Positions 11,317-23,850 of a stretch of 64,000 nt of DNA are shown in pieces. Position numbers and translations under genes: made by a program. The stretch covers positions 5,780 to 69,779 of the forward strand of contig QKWP01000867.1 of the NCBI GenBank assembly GCA_003550325.1. Reading direction: 5' to 3'. The stretch comes from Gigaspora rosea (Eukaryota > Glomeromycota > Glomeromycetes > Diversisporales > Gigasporaceae). Positions within the stretch are counted from its first letter, which is position 1, and each line of letters opens with the position of its first letter. Under the pieces are notes generated by a model that was not told the DNA's origin, did no database searches, and worked only from the letters and a program-made list of their open reading frames with translations.

Positions 11317-11531
11317 ATACCGGGAGACAAGTCTCCTGGTATGTACCTGATAGTCTACCATAGATCCGCCAAATACTTGTAGCATATCAGCAGCATTTTG
11401 GTAGCTCTTAGGCCAAGTAAGATACCGGAATATCCATTCTCCCGGTGTTTTACCAACATGCTACCAAAATGCTGCAAGCAAGCATTTGGCGGTATACCAG
11501 GAGACTTATCACACGGTATGTGCCTGATATT
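11317..11531. repeat. Hairpin with flanking short direct repeats
   Basis: The arm CCAAATACTTGTAGCAT..CAGCAGCATTTTGGTAG (11369-11404) is inverted at 11459-11495. On each side lies a related segment (ACCGGGAGAC..GGTATGTACCTGATA and ACCAGGAGAC..GGTATGTGCCTGATA) in the same orientation. Probably a small foldback element; exact borders uncertain. Confidence 0.55.
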
Positions 11532-12211
11532 CATTGATTCAACCTGTGAGGCTGATTTGATTTTTTGGGCCTTTTTTCGATAAACTGTTACACGAAAATT
11601 TGCTCCTAAGTGACGTTGAAAAACTAACAAACGAAGCACTTATTACAACTAACAAAAGAGCTTCTTTGACGTCTAGACAAGTTAAAAAATCAATAAAACT
11701 CAATAAAAGAGCTATGCTAAGCTGTAGAAAGAAGTGCTTTTACCGTTTGTTGAAATATTCGGGTGTTTTAGGAGGGGAACGATGGGTTTATGATGGGTTG
11801 ACAACTTCAAGGATAAACTCGGAAGTAATTTTTAAAAAACTGACCTTTTTAACACATATTTGGCTTATGATTAAATATATAAGCACCATAATTTTCTACG
11901 TATTTAATTATAAAAACAAGGTTAGTTAAAAGGCCGTTCTTATGAAAATTCGTACTGTAATAAATTTTAAGTACGAAATTTCTTTGATAATCCTCAATCA
12001 TGATTGGTTGATTTTGGGGTTGAACCAAATCGGCCGATATGAATATAATTCTGGTCCACACTAACCCTAAAATTCCAGCCTGTAACCCAAATTCTAGGAG
12101 TGGGTCATTTTGACCCGGGTCAAAATAGAAATTCCCTAAATTTAATAAATTAATATTTAAGTATTTTCAAATGCGAAATATAATAAAAATTTTATGAATT
12201 CTTAATTTATA

Positions 12212-12490
12212 CGGGGTCGCTTAAAGCCAGGTCCATCGCAAGATCTTCCGTTTCGCTCGACCAATCAAAATCGCAAGTTTTTGTTTACACGGATCATCCC
12301 GACGAAGCAAAAAAAGTCAAAAATGCAAGAAATACAATAAACAAGTGTCTAAACCTTTCGTGGTCCATTAAGAAAAAATGTCAGGGGGACGATTTTACAT
12401 ATAGAGCTATCTAACTATAGTATAGCTCCTACAGACACTAAACTGACCCTGTTAATTTAAATTCATGATCGCCCGGCTTTAAGCGACCCT
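12212..12490. mobile_element. TA-flanked MITE
   Basis: GGGTCGCTTAAAGCC (12214-12228) is exactly inverted at 12475-12489 (GGCTTTAAGCGACCC), and TA lies next to each end. This fits a Tc1/mariner-like non-autonomous element, about 280 bp. No coding capacity. Confidence 0.7.
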
Positions 12491-13096
12491 ATAAATAGAA
12501 AAGATCTGCATAAAAAAACAAAAATAAGCCTGACCCTATGTATATTTCGGGGTCCTACTACACTATCATTAAAATAATCCTCTGAATGATCCTTTAAGTG
12601 AACTCTATCTAAAATTATGCAATCATTTACCAGTAATCTTTTGACAAAAATTATGTTAACAAAAGTCGGCTTATTGGACCATACAAAATCTCGTGCACAT
12701 TCGCGGAGTAATGCCGGGATTTCGCACGATGTTCATCACAAACTAATAGCAATTTTATAAAGAATTTTCGAACATTGGAGTATTCTAGTTGTTTCAAGGT
12801 TTGGCATATCTGATGGATAACAAAACAACTAGTGAATAGGAAATTGCATTAATTGACAAGAAAAAAAGACGCAATATTTAAAAAGAAACTTTTATATAGA
12901 GCCTATTCTAAAATCGACTGCTCAATGAAAATTGATTTTTATTACGTTTTGAATGTATTTGTCTGAATCTCCTTCATAATTACGGTTTCGGTTTTAGATC
13001 TATTGTCATATCTTCATATCTTTACCTTTTCATTTTAGTCACAATAAAAAATCACATCGTTGTGCAAAAATATATTTAACAAGTGCAGATTCTTTA
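12491..13096. other. Spacer
   Basis: Non-coding sequence of mixed composition. I see no gene, tRNA or clear repeat. Confidence 0.4.
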
Positions 13097-13104
13097 TAAA
13101 TACC

Positions 13105-13860
13105 TAGTGATACGGGCTGACCTCGGCCCATCAGCCGGGCGGGCGGGCGGGTCGGCCCTTGACCCATATTCCTGCAGGTCAGCCCGGCCGGTATATAGTT
13201 AAATTTTTTTCGTCTGATAGAATTTCATTGTATAACTTATAATTATTAGTTAAATCACGCGTAGAACATTCTCAAATTAGTGCTTGCAGTCGATAACTAT
13301 CCAACTAAAATCGAATAGTCGACTTTTCTAGTCAATATTTATAAATTCAACTAGTCAATTAGGAGTTCTGACTGCTCGCTGATTAAAGCACTGATTATCG
13401 ATTATAAGTTAGTAAACCACCGTCATACTTATCACTTTTATTTCCAACTATGAGAAAATAACCCGGTAGATCACCGGCCATAAGAGGACCCATCGGGCTC
13501 TCTTATAACCGCTTCCTATTCGCATATAGTAGATCCACTATGAATATGCATCACATGCACTCTTCCTACTATTTGTAATTTATGTAACATTATATGTATG
13601 TGTGCTTATCAGTTATGATGTGCTGATCATTATATCGACTAATTAAATGCATCTCCGTGTAATTTTTTAGCAATTGAAATCTTGCACAAGTATCATGATG
13701 TAATTCTGACATTTTCATATTGAGAAGATCAAATTATAAGACTACTTTGCATTTTTGTTTGACTGAAAGTTTTTCAACAATATGATCGGCCCGGTCGACC
13801 GGGCCGATTAATTTCCGCAGCCGGGTCGGCCCGAGAATTTGGCATCGGCCCGTATCACTA
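13105..13860. mobile_element. Non-autonomous hAT element with GC-rich subterminal blocks, 756 bp
   Basis: Ends TAGTGATACGGGCTGA and, inverted, TAGTGATACGGGCCGA. Exact 8-bp target duplication TAAATACC (13097-13104 and 13861-13868). Both subterminal regions are dense in GGCCCGG / GCGGGCGG motifs, including the palindrome CGGCCCGGTCGACCGGGCCG (13787-13806), very unlike the AT-rich interior. No transposase is visible. Confidence 0.92.
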
Positions 13861-13868
13861 TAAATACC

Positions 13869-14137
13869 AATCCATGCATTAAAATTAGTCTTTCTATCGT
13901 GATCGAAATCATGATGACGATCTGGCCTGCAAAATTTTGAATACTATCTCCAAATAACATGGAACACCAGAGATAGAGTTCTTTCCACATTGGTGACAAT
14001 TACTAGCCTGACTACAACTATATATATTTATAATACCTTTCAGTATTACAAATTTTAGCATCTTAATCTTTTTTTTTTATTTTAAATAATTAAATAACAA
14101 TAAATGAGTTTCAAGCCCTATTTAAAAAAAAAAAAAA
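13869..14137. other. 3' flank of the P450 gene
   Basis: AT-rich sequence with T and A homopolymers between the hAT element and the P450 stop codon. Nothing coding seen. Confidence 0.4.
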
Positions 14138-15631
14138 TTAATAATCTACTTTTGAAACAAACAAATCCATTCCAGGAGCAGGTTTAGTAAAGCCAAAAGT
14201 TATCTTTTTAAAAGTAAAACCTTTAACTAATCTAAACTCAAAATTTCTAATAATAATAAATAAAATAATTTTAAGTTCTGAATAAGCCATTCTCATTCCT
14301 AAACAACTTCTTGGACCAGCACCAAAAGGTAAGTAATTACAATTTGTTATTTTTGATTTTATTTCTGGATCAAGCCACCGAGATGGATTAAAATGTTCAG
14401 CATCGTCACCCCAAATTGAAGGATCATGATGGATTGCATAAATAGGAATCATTAATGGAGTTCCCTAAAAAAAATTTTTTTTTTTTACAGTATATACTAA
14501 TCTTAATATCAAAATATCAATAAAATTGAACTATGAAAGGTTATTTAGGATAATACCTTTGGAATAACATAACCGTTCATAATTTCATCTTTCTTATTAT
14601 AACGTGTGAGTGAAGGTACTTTAAAAAATAGAAATAAAATAGAGATAAATAAATAGAATCAAATAGAATAAATTAGAATAAATTAAAAGATAAAAGAGAA
14701 GTTGAATAATATACTTGGCGGCATAATTCTTAAAATTTCTTTATAGACACAATCTAAATATTTCAAATTATCAATTTCATCAAAAGTAGGAAAATTATTA
14801 CGATCAGTAAATACTTCAAGTATTTCTTTACGGAGACGATCCTGCATATCAGGATTTTTTGCTAAATAGTACAATGACCAAGTTAGAGAAGTACTAGTTG
14901 TTTCATGTCCAGCAAAGAGTATTGTCATAACCTAAAATTTAATAAATTTATATAATTTAAATAAAAATAATAAAAAATTAGTAAACATTACCGGTATATA
15001 TTGCATATTTCTGTATTTTAAATAGATTTTTACCAGACCAACTAATTCATCATGTGTTAATTGCTCATCAGCAGGCAATCCTTCATTTGCTTGCATCAAT
15101 AAAGACAAGAAATCTTTTCCTCGAATAGTAGCATTTTTTTTCTCTGCAATTAATTGATTGGAAATATTATTAATATTTTTAACAGCATCACAACGTTTTT
15201 TGGCAAAATCAGTTGGAATGTTTCTTATGAATGGAAAATAGTCGATAAGTTCAATTAATAGAGGCGAAACAATTTCACCACCAGCACTAACTATTGAATG
15301 ATATGCTCGAGCTAATTCAGAATCGGTAGTAGTAGAATTAAATTCATAATTAAACCCTATTAAAAATAATTTAATTTTAATTTATTATTACAATTACGTT
15401 TAGAAAAGTAATTAATAATATTAAATGCTCTAAAATAATATAGACTACTACATACCAACAAGACCAATAATATCTAAAGTTATCTTTGGAATTAATTTAG
15501 TAATTGTAATTCTTTCCCCTTTCTTATTGCCGATTTGTTTCATCCAGTTATCTTTCAAATTATGACCAGCTTGAACTAGTAAAGGAACCATTTCCTTAAA
15601 ATTAAAAAGTCGAAATAAAATATACGAATTA

Positions 15632-15663
<32 letters not shown>

Positions 15664-16120
15664 GATAGTCAAGTATTGATTATTATAAAAAAAATACCTT
15701 GACAGCGGCAATGGAGAATGAAGGATTCATCATTTTTCTTTGTTTTTTATGAGCATAACCTTGGGCAAATGAAATACTTTCACCAACAAGTTCTTTTGTC
15801 AAAATTTTGTTTAGAAAAAACTTTGGAAATTCGTATGCACGAGTTATTAAGATTTGTTGAACAAGTTTTTGATCGGAAATTGATAAATAGGGTTTGTTCA
15901 ATAAAACATGATACCGAAATATTCCACCATATTTTTTTATTAAGTGAGTAAAAGTTTCACCTTGTTTATTGTTTAAAATGGAGGTATAATGTCCTAAAAT
16001 CAAATTGCTAACAGGTGGACCAGGAAGCTTACTTAATGGTGACAAATATAAAGGATAAAGATAACATTTGTACAAAATGTAGCCAATAAGTGAAAAAATT
16101 GGAATTAAGTAGTAATACAT
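14138..16120 (-). CDS. Cytochrome P450 monooxygenase, six exons, intact
   Basis: Spliced on the minus strand: 16120-15698, 15594-15456, 15356-14992, 14931-14715, 14618-14557 and 14464-14138. All junctions are GT-AG, and the exons sum to 1533 bp, 510 residues plus stop, a normal P450 length. An N-terminal hydrophobic anchor (about 2-26) and a proline-rich hinge (LPGPP, about 32-36) point to the endoplasmic reticulum membrane. The I-helix motif AGHETT is at about 316-321, the ExxR motif (EILR) at 374-377, the FNPSRW block at about 427-432, and the haem loop FGAGPRSCLG has its ligand Cys at about 456. Every hallmark is present. P450s insert one oxygen atom into substrates such as fatty acids, sterols or xenobiotics using NADPH-P450 reductase; the substrate cannot be told here. 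The helix I and haem motifs resemble the CYP3/CYP4-like fungal groups, but I do not assign a family. Confidence 0.93.
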
Positions 16121-16344
16121 TTTAAAGTATGAGAAATCAGTTGATTATAATTCAATTGTTTGGATTGATATAGGAATCATTCCATGTTCTTTACCTTTTA
16201 TAGATTTTTCAAAATTTAGAGTATTACACCGAGATTGTTATGGATTATAGTTACGTATCGGTATCACGTTAATTAATTGAATTAGAATTGCCAATAATTG
16301 TAGTTTCCAATCAACCACGTGATGAGAAATATCCTAGCATGGTT
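16121..16344. other. Upstream region of the P450 gene
   Basis: The likely promoter of the minus-strand P450 lies here. I see no unmistakable TATA or regulatory motif. It ends at an inverted-repeat element. Confidence 0.35.
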
Positions 16345-16655
16345 ATTTATTTGCGCGGGTGATACAAACCAAAAAAAAAAAAAATCCAATTTTGTAAATA
16401 AGCTAAGTGTGTGAGATAAAAATTTAGGGTTAGATCCTTGACGTTAGAGGAGAAGCAGATTAACATTCATTATATGTAAAATTTCATACCCAGCATTTTT
16501 AATTAGTGCACCAAGGTCGATTTAAATACTAGATTTGGTGTATTTTCACTTTTTTCACCTTTCGTGCGTGTTCGGATTCTGATTCGGAATAGTCAAAATT
16601 TGCACTCTCCCGATTGGCTATTTCTCTTCAAGAGTGAGTGTTACCCGCACAAATA
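16345..16655. mobile_element. Inverted-repeat element carrying copy 1 of an unnamed dispersed repeat
   Basis: The left edge TTGCGCGGGTGATAC (16351-16365) is inverted at the right as GTGTTACCCGCACAA (16638-16652). Between them lies a 220-270-bp sequence that recurs at 50364-50590 and 56148-56400, with shared landmarks ATTTTGTAAATAA, a GGTTAG core, TGTAAAATTTC, and CATTTTTAATTAGTGCACCA. No coding capacity. Confidence 0.65.
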
Positions 16656-17800
16656 AGTGGATGCATATGTACAGTGCGTACAAGTCTGTAGTAACATTAA
16701 AGTAGTACGCTTTTGAAAGGGCAAATTAGGTTAGACGTGTGGAAATCATGATATTGGGGGTTTCAAAAATTTAAATCAAAAATCCTACTTATTTTCCTAA
16801 TGTTATGAATCAGGATTAACCTTTCTTTTATCACGAGTTTCTTATATCGAGAGTTATTTGTATACAGAAAGAAAATATGGAACTGTGATTACTCTTTGGT
16901 AACAAAATACCGATAAATTGAATTATATCTTTATTGCTGTAAATCAATTTTATTGTATAAACATTTTTTTTAACGGCAAACTGAGTTTTACGACGATATG
17001 TTAATTTTTTTTCTTGTGCAGCAACCATTAGCACTTAGCACAATGTTGAAAGAAGTTAATAAATATATAAGGCCGATATGTAAAAAGAAATGTACAAATA
17101 TTGAGCGCAGTATTTAAAGACAAAGTATATAATGCTATAATAGTTTTTATAATGACTAATTCTGTAATTAGCCAGTATGTTATACATTATTTGGCAAAAT
17201 TTTTTGTCCGGTTGAACCAATTTACCGTTATTCAAAAAATTTGCCGAATAATGGTATCCGACAATTTATGATCATGATTGGTAGGGAGTTGTCGGCTGAG
17301 TTTTAATTTGATTATTTCGTAACACATGAAGAAAGAAATAAATTAATTATCACAAGAGCTTGTCGGATAAATACATATATTTTATATAGTCAACTAATCG
17401 ATTGGCAAACTAATCGAATAATCGAATAATTAGTTAATCAATTATTCGATTTAATTGATTAATCGATTAGTCAACTCGATTATTATCGATTATTGCAAAA
17501 ATGATCAAATTTGCAAATCTCAGCACACCTTTACAATCGCATGCCTAACAAAGATTATGAAAATAACGTGTTCATGGTAACGACGATCTACACATTTTGA
17601 TCAAATAATCAATTTTCGATTCATATCACTAAATTTGTTAATTTTGTAACCCCCCATTACGTACGATTTATATAAAAAAAATAATTCTTTAGTCCTAATT
17701 TATTTTTTCATCAACACTTGCCAAAGTCATTAAAAAAGTGAAACTTATAAAAATTGAATTTTAAAGTTTATGTTAACTGCAAGCGCTATCAAACATTTAG
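16656..17800. other. Spacer with TCGATT-rich patch
   Basis: No gene seen. At 17394-17500 AATCGATT and TAATCGAATAAT motifs repeat in both orientations, and a weak inverted repeat (CCGTTATTC..GAATAATGG) lies at about 17223-17252. Confidence 0.4.
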
Positions 17801-18090
17801 GAGTTATATCTTTCTGGTACGGTACAGAAAAAAGTATCTGGTAGATACGGTACAGAAAAATGAACGAGTCCAGATAAATCTTTTAGAGCCCAGATAAATT
17901 TTTTAGAGCAGGGTACACAAAAAAAATAATAATTGCTGTATTTACAGTAATTATTATTATTATTTTTTTTGTGTATCCTGCTCTAAAAAATTTATCTGGG
18001 CTCTAAAAGATTTATCTGGACTCGTTCATTTTTATGTACAGTATCTACCAGATACTTTTTTCTGTACCGTACCAGAAAAGGTATATACTC
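17801..18090. mobile_element. Near-perfect foldback element, 290 bp
   Basis: Two arms of about 130 bp match almost base for base in opposite orientation, meeting near 17945. Outer ends carry TCTGGTACGGTACAGAAAAA; the inner arm has CAGATAAATCTTTTAGAGCC. The right arm differs mainly by a TATGTACAGTATC variant. Such fidelity means a recent insertion or ongoing arm conversion. The transcript would form a long hairpin. No target duplication is clear. Confidence 0.85.
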
Positions 18091-18774
18091 AAAATTTAGT
18101 ATAATTTTCGTACATCCATCGTACCGTACGTCCTGTACGTCCATATACGTAATTTACTAAAAATAGGATGTTAAGTATTATTTTTTAAAGATTAGAATAC
18201 TTATTAAAATAGTTCTTTTTTGCATTAAAGATAAGGATAGATTATTGGTATATTTTGGTTTATTTTTTTGTGAACAGTACTATGTTAATTTCTCCTAATT
18301 TGAATTACCGAGCTGATTCGGATTACAAATCGTTAAAATTGGAGAGATTTAAAATGAGCTTTTTGTATCACACGATCCTGTTTATCAGAATGACACATCA
18401 TATTTTGAGGGAAATCACCGGTTTAATATTTTTAATTAACTTGGTTCTTTGGTGCAATTTAGTTTATATAGAACCAATTATTCACCAAATTTAAAGCCTA
18501 GCACATGAATAATTTATCTGGCAGAGCCTCAAAATTTTGCAATGTATAAATCTACTTATGCTAAAAAATATAAATTGTAATAAAGAATATTCATGGTCCA
18601 TTTAACGAAAACAGCCAAAACTGTAACCAATACTGGTTAAATGGTGTTTAAAAAAGTTTCATAAATGACCCCTTTAAATGATTTTCAAATGATTAACCTT
18701 TTAAAATCTATAATTAAATAGGTTAGGTAATGCGTAGCATCATGTGTTTGGAGCTAAACCTTGATCAGCTCTAG
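18091..18774. other. Spacer
   Basis: Contains short TACGTAC-type motifs at 18117-18150 and a small open frame (18255-18494) with no recognisable domain. Nothing I would call a gene. Confidence 0.4.
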
Positions 18775-18782
18775 ACCATAAC

Positions 18783-19496
18783 TAGGGTGTCCAGAATTCT
18801 GCTGCTAATGATAGTAAATTATGCTTGCTAATAATATAAAATTATGCTTTTAATGCTAATGATTTTTCTTAAAAAAATTTTTTTAAATTAATAAATTTTA
18901 TAGTTTTTAAGTTATAATGTAAAATTTTTAAAAATAACTATTAACGAATTATATTTATTCGAATTTTTTGATGCAAATATCAATGTGATTATTAATAATT
19001 ATAATATGTCAGGGTGAAACCCGCGCAGCTAGCTAGTAAAACCCGCTTTGATCATAGGGTTTGGGTGAAATCCGCGTTAGGTTAGTGTGTTTTATAGGTT
19101 AACGCATCATATGATCATATGATATTACCGCTATCTCAAAATAATATGAATATCAAATTCGGTATGCTCATATAAGTACTGTAAATAGTAGTACGTTGCC
19201 AATCAAAAGCAAGATTTTGCTGACACCATCCTAGCAGTTAACTATACACTCTGTTATAACTACGTTCTTGGTATAAACTTATGTATTATATGAAATAATG
19301 AGATTTTTCTCTGTACCGTATATATATATATAATAACTAAAACGGCAATTTTTGTTAAAAATTTTATAAATACTCAAATTATGCTAAAATTTATGCTAGA
19401 AAATGTAAATTATGCTGAATTCTGCTGCTAGCATAATAGTGCTAGCGAACTCAAATTATGCTAAATTATGCTAATAGCATAATCCTGGACACCCTA
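18783..19496. mobile_element. Non-autonomous hAT element, 714 bp
   Basis: Ends TAGGGTGTCCAGAATT and, inverted, TAGGGTGTCCAGGATT. Exact 8-bp target duplication ACCATAAC (18775-18782, 19497-19504). Subterminal zones repeat AAATTATGCT and TAGCATAAT. The middle holds a GC-richer patch (19010-19085, CCGCG-containing direct repeats) of unknown origin and no transposase. Confidence 0.92.
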
Positions 19497-19504
19497 ACCA
19501 TAAC

Positions 19505-19790
19505 CTCAAATGGATTTATCAGAAAATCCCGATAGTATATAATCCCGAAGACAGAATCCTGGCAATTTAGAATCCCAATATTCAAAATCCGATATTCAAA
19601 ATCCCGAATAGTAAAAACTTCGACTATCAAAGGTCTCTAAGGTCAAGATCTCGACTAAGACAGAATCTCGATAATTTATGTTTCCAAAATAGTCAATATT
19701 CCAAATAAACTGTCGCGATTCTGTCTTAGTCGAAATCATAACCTTCGGGATTTATGATAGTCGAGATTTTGGACCCACCTACTAAAATCA
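19505..19790. repeat. AATCCCGA-type repeats and a small hairpin
   Basis: The motif AATCCCGA or variants recurs about every 15-20 bp from 19525 to 19610, followed by an inverted pair CGACTAAGACAGAATCTCG (19652-19670) and CGCGATTCTGTCTTAGTCG (19714-19732). No protein; possibly the remnant of a foldback element. Confidence 0.5.
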
Positions 19791-20860
19791 GTTACATTTG
19801 TGCGAAGCCTAAATTTTTTGCTGCCATTAAAATTAATAAACACAATAACGACATTAGATTAATAATAATATATGTAAAAATTAAATTCTTTGAATATCGT
19901 AATAGTTTCTAAAATAGGAACATACACATTGCTTTCAAAATAATAATAAACATGTTTTGAATATACTATACAAATTGTGTAAATGAAAGCAATAAACGGA
20001 AACGTGAGGAACAAATTTTAACCAATATTCACAAGCAAAAACCAAATTTCTATAAAATCCGAAGAGTTAGGCATATAGTTTATGAATAACTTATGGACGC
20101 TGAAGGAGAAAGAAATATGTATATGAATCTTGAGATAGCTATAGATATTTTCAAATAACTAATGAATTAGAAGTAAATGACATGAATATGCTTTTGCAAG
20201 TTATCAACACTTAAGTTCATAAAGATCTGTGAAAAAGGAGATGGTTTACACAAAAAAATATTGGAATAAATAAAATAAAACTACTTCATATTATGGAAGC
20301 TAAAAATTTTATGGAAAATATTCAAATTTAGAAAACCAAAATATAGATGATGAGGAACAAGCATTTAAGATAGTAAATCCGAAGCTAAAATTTTAAAAAA
20401 GTACTAAAAAAACTCTTCATCAAATATAAAAAATCATTCTTATTATTATATTTATGAGTTTAAATAAATAAATTTATATTTTAGGCACTTATTGCCTTGA
20501 AACTCTAATAATCTTCCCAATAAAAAAAAATTTGTTTTGAAGTATTGAATTCACTTTAAACCTATTCAAAAAGTAGTAGCTGATATCAAAGATTCCAAAC
20601 AAGCAAAAATGCTTACATAAACTTGGCATTAACATGATAAAAATATCTTTTTTTGGTAATATCAAATTTGAATTTAAAGCGTTATAAGTGTATTAAATAA
20701 AATTTGAATTTGATCTAAATGCATTTTATACATTTGAATTGAATGTAAAAATTTAACTTAGAATTTATAATAATGATTAAATAGATTTTAATTATTGAAT
20801 AAATATATATATACATAATTTCAATTGTTTTTTTTAAAAAAGAATTTAAATTATTTCTTT
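19791..20860. other. AT-rich spacer
   Basis: No gene recognised in about 1.07 kb. A weakly coding-like plus-strand stretch (about 20080-20400) has many stops and no identifiable domain. Confidence 0.4.
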
Positions 20861-21013
20861 AATAAAAAACTTTGATTACAGTTAGAGCCAAAAGTATCCC
20901 TCCTATAACTATTTAAATTAAAAAGCTACAATCTTGAAACTTTTATAATCATTAATAAATGCTAATCAGTAAATTTTTTTTATAATTTTTAATTGGACAT
21001 TTTTAATCTGCGC

Positions 21014-22402
21014 CACTGGTTAACCTTAACCAGATGGTTATAAATAATCATTGGTTAGTTATACTAGTGATTATTTATAACTATAAATATGCTGATCACT
21101 GTTATTGCATTAATTTTATTTTTATGTACATTTTATGTACATATACATTAATTTATTTTTAGACTATTAATTCTACCAAAAAATCTTATCGAAGAATTGG
21201 CTTTATTGGCTTTAACTATTCTATCAGCTACGTGCACTATAATACACTTATATACATCACTTAATTATAAGTAAAACAGCTTGTGTTGCTTTGCTTATGC
21301 TTAGCAACACCTACAGAGTTCACTTTGCTCACCCTGTAGTCGCTTGCTACAGCTGTCACTTCCACTCTACTCCAATTTCCTAAACATTTAATCTTAACCT
21401 TAATTCTAATCCTATATCTAACTCTAAATCTAAGTTTCTAATCACTAAATCTCAACTAAATCAAAAATCAACGAACACAAAAACCTAATGTATAATATGA
21501 CAAACAAAAGTCAAACACAATGCAATAAAACCTGACACAATGACAAATGTATCCAGTAACACATCAAAAAGCATAACATAATGATCTATCCTGAACCTAA
21601 AAAGAATTAGTACTGCACAAACATGCAACTAAAACCAAAATGAAAGAAATAAATGCTTAGCTATACAATTGAGAAACACAATGCCCAAAATAATACATTA
21701 GCAACAAACTGAACAATACTCAAGTGAAAATACCCAGTAATGTACTAGCAATAAAAGAAACCAGGTAATGTGCTAGCAACAAAAGAATGATAGAAAAAAG
21801 ACCACCAAAGTGGATAACATGAACAATGGAAGAAGAAAAATGATGCCAAACTAAATGACAAAAGAAGAATAATTAGCAACAAAAAAGAAACATCTATAAA
21901 AGCCAAATAAACTAAACTACTACTATTGAAAGAAAAAATACATCATAAAAAACAAAATTAGATGGATCAATAATGAAAAAGAAAGCACTAAACTGAAAGA
22001 CACCAACAATAAAAAAAACTGGGTCACAAAAAACACCAAATTAGATGGCACTAGCTACAGAAGAAAATTACTGAACTAGGCAATGCCAATAATATAAAAA
22101 CTATGTTATGAGAAACACCAAGCTGGATAGTGCCAATAATGAAAGAACTGGATGGCACTAATAATGAGAAAAGCATACTAATAAATAAACAATAATCTAA
22201 ACTAAAAAAAAGAACAAGAATAAATATTAGTACTATATTAAAATAAAAAAAAAACCAAAAAAGTGAAACAAAAAAAATTTTGAATAACTTATTTTTATAC
22301 CACTCTGTATAACTAGTGATTATTACTATCATGTAAAAATCTATTATAATAGGGTAGTTATAGTTAACTATTTATTATCTTTTATAATGGTTAACTATAA
22401 CT
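21014..22402. mobile_element. Inverted-repeat element nested in the foldback arm
   Basis: CCACTGGTTAACCTTAACCA at the left resembles, inverted, the right end (TGGTTAACTATAACTACTGG, 22386-22405). The flanking halves join into a continuous match with the opposite arm of the larger foldback, which is how the nesting is recognised. The interior is mostly A-rich repeats. Confidence 0.5.
21690..22190 (+). repeat. Degenerate A-rich minisatellite
   Basis: Repeated phrases such as GATGGCACTAATAATGA, ACACCAAATTAGATGG and AGCAACAAAAGAA, at irregular 30-50-bp spacing. The minus strand gives a hydrophobic open frame (22332-22051) that I take to be spurious. Confidence 0.5.
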
Positions 22403-23850
22403 ACTGGTTCAAAATATAATAATTCTTTTTAATTACTACAACAAAAGTTAAATAATAACTAAAGTTTTTTTCCATTTTTTGATCAATTTAATTTAATTTT
22501 ATTAAAAATCAATAAAAAATTAGGATTATATTCAAAAATTTCAAAAATTATTTTTACAGTTATTATAAAAAATTTGAGTTGATTTAATGAGATAGTTGTT
22601 AAGAAATTAATTTTTAAAGCTGTTTTAATGTGTATATTAAAATTTGGTTTTGTAATAATGTTTTTTTATTTTTAATATAGAACTTATTTAATTTTTAGAA
22701 GTTATTTATATCTAGTAAGGGGTGGGTATTCTTATCTTTTGCACCTCCAGTCTTACCAATTAGATGAATAAATTTTGTATAATGATTGAATGTATACAAA
22801 GAAAAAAAAATATAAACAGAAATTAAAAAATCTAACTATCTTAAGTATATTGTAAAAATTTTTTGCATTTATATGTAAATTTCATGCCAAACAAGTTTAT
22901 TTAAAGAACAGAAGAAGATTATTTTAGTAAGCTTTTAAAATATTATCAAAAACTAAAGAAAAAATAAAAAATAAAAGAAAATTACTACAAATTACCACTG
23001 GTGATCATCACTGGTGATCTACAATGCATAAAACAAAATAAACAAAACAAACCAAATAAAAATTAAATCTTTTTAATATTAGGGTAAGGGTAAAGGTTAG
23101 AGATTAGAATAGAGCTTTGTATATAGTAAAATTTAGCAAGGAATTTTTTTTTTTTGCATAAAAAAAGGTAGTTTCATAGGCAAAATTTTAGGTTAGAAGC
23201 AATTTTAGGAATTTTTTAAAAATTTTTTGTTTTTGTTATACAAAAATTGATCTACATGTTACACCTGATCCTGAATTTTAATTGGTAATTGAACACTGGT
23301 AATGATCACTGGTGGTGATCAATAGCAAACTTCAAAATAAAAACATCTTAAAATTCTATTAAAATAATCTTTGTTTGGCTTCTAAGTAAACTTGTTTAGT
23401 ATAAAATTTTCTATATAAGTAATACTACGAGTTATTCTTAAATAAAATAACTTCAAAATTATAATTTATAATTAACCAATCAAAATTGAATATAAGATGC
23501 AATGTAAATCATAGAATGCAAGAAATATATTTTTTCTAATTTTTATATTAAAAATAAAAAACATAGACATACAACCAAATTTTTAATAAACACCTTAAAA
23601 CTATTTTAAAAATTAATTTCTTAAAAACTATCTTATTAAATCAACTTAAATTTTTTTATAATAACTATAAAAATAATATACTAAATTTTAAATTTTTTAA
23701 TATAATTTTGATTTTTTATTAATTTTTAATTAAATTCAATTAACTTGATAAAAATGGACCAAAACTTAAGCTCTTATTTAACTTTTTTTATATTAATTAA
23801 AAATTATAAAAAGAATTCACTGATTAATATTTATTGATTATTAGAAAGCA

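Larger units (their letters stand above)
9951..12137. mobile_element. Inverted-repeat DNA element of about 2.2 kb hosting two hAT insertions
   Basis: About 45 bp at the left (AGGTGAAATTCTATTTTGGC then CCGGGTCAAAATGATCCGCT and CCTAG) are inverted at the right end (12094-12137), with the palindrome CCCGGG inside both. AAATTT flanks both ends and may be the target duplication, but as it is itself a palindrome it cannot be told from the repeat. Apart from the two nested elements and a hairpin, the interior has no transposase I can recognise, so this is a non-autonomous element. Confidence 0.7.
20945..23850. mobile_element. Large foldback element with arms of several hundred bases
   Basis: The left arm (20945-21000 plus 22410-23010) is inverted at the right (about 23300-23850). 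Matching landmarks include AGATAGTTGTTAAGAAATTA and AAACAAGTTTATTTA at the left and their complements at the right. Arm identity is only moderate. The left arm is split by another inverted-repeat element (21014-22402). The centre (23030-23290) has GGGTAAGGGTAAAGG and GTTACACCTGATC, the latter also seen near 11123 and, inverted, near 8563. No transposase found. Confidence 0.6.

Noticed and set aside
15718-15951. 77-residue plus-strand open frame
   Set aside because: Antisense shadow of the first exon of the P450 gene.
22051-22332. 93-residue hydrophobic minus-strand open frame that could suggest a membrane protein
   Set aside because: Complement of A-rich minisatellite; no conserved motif.
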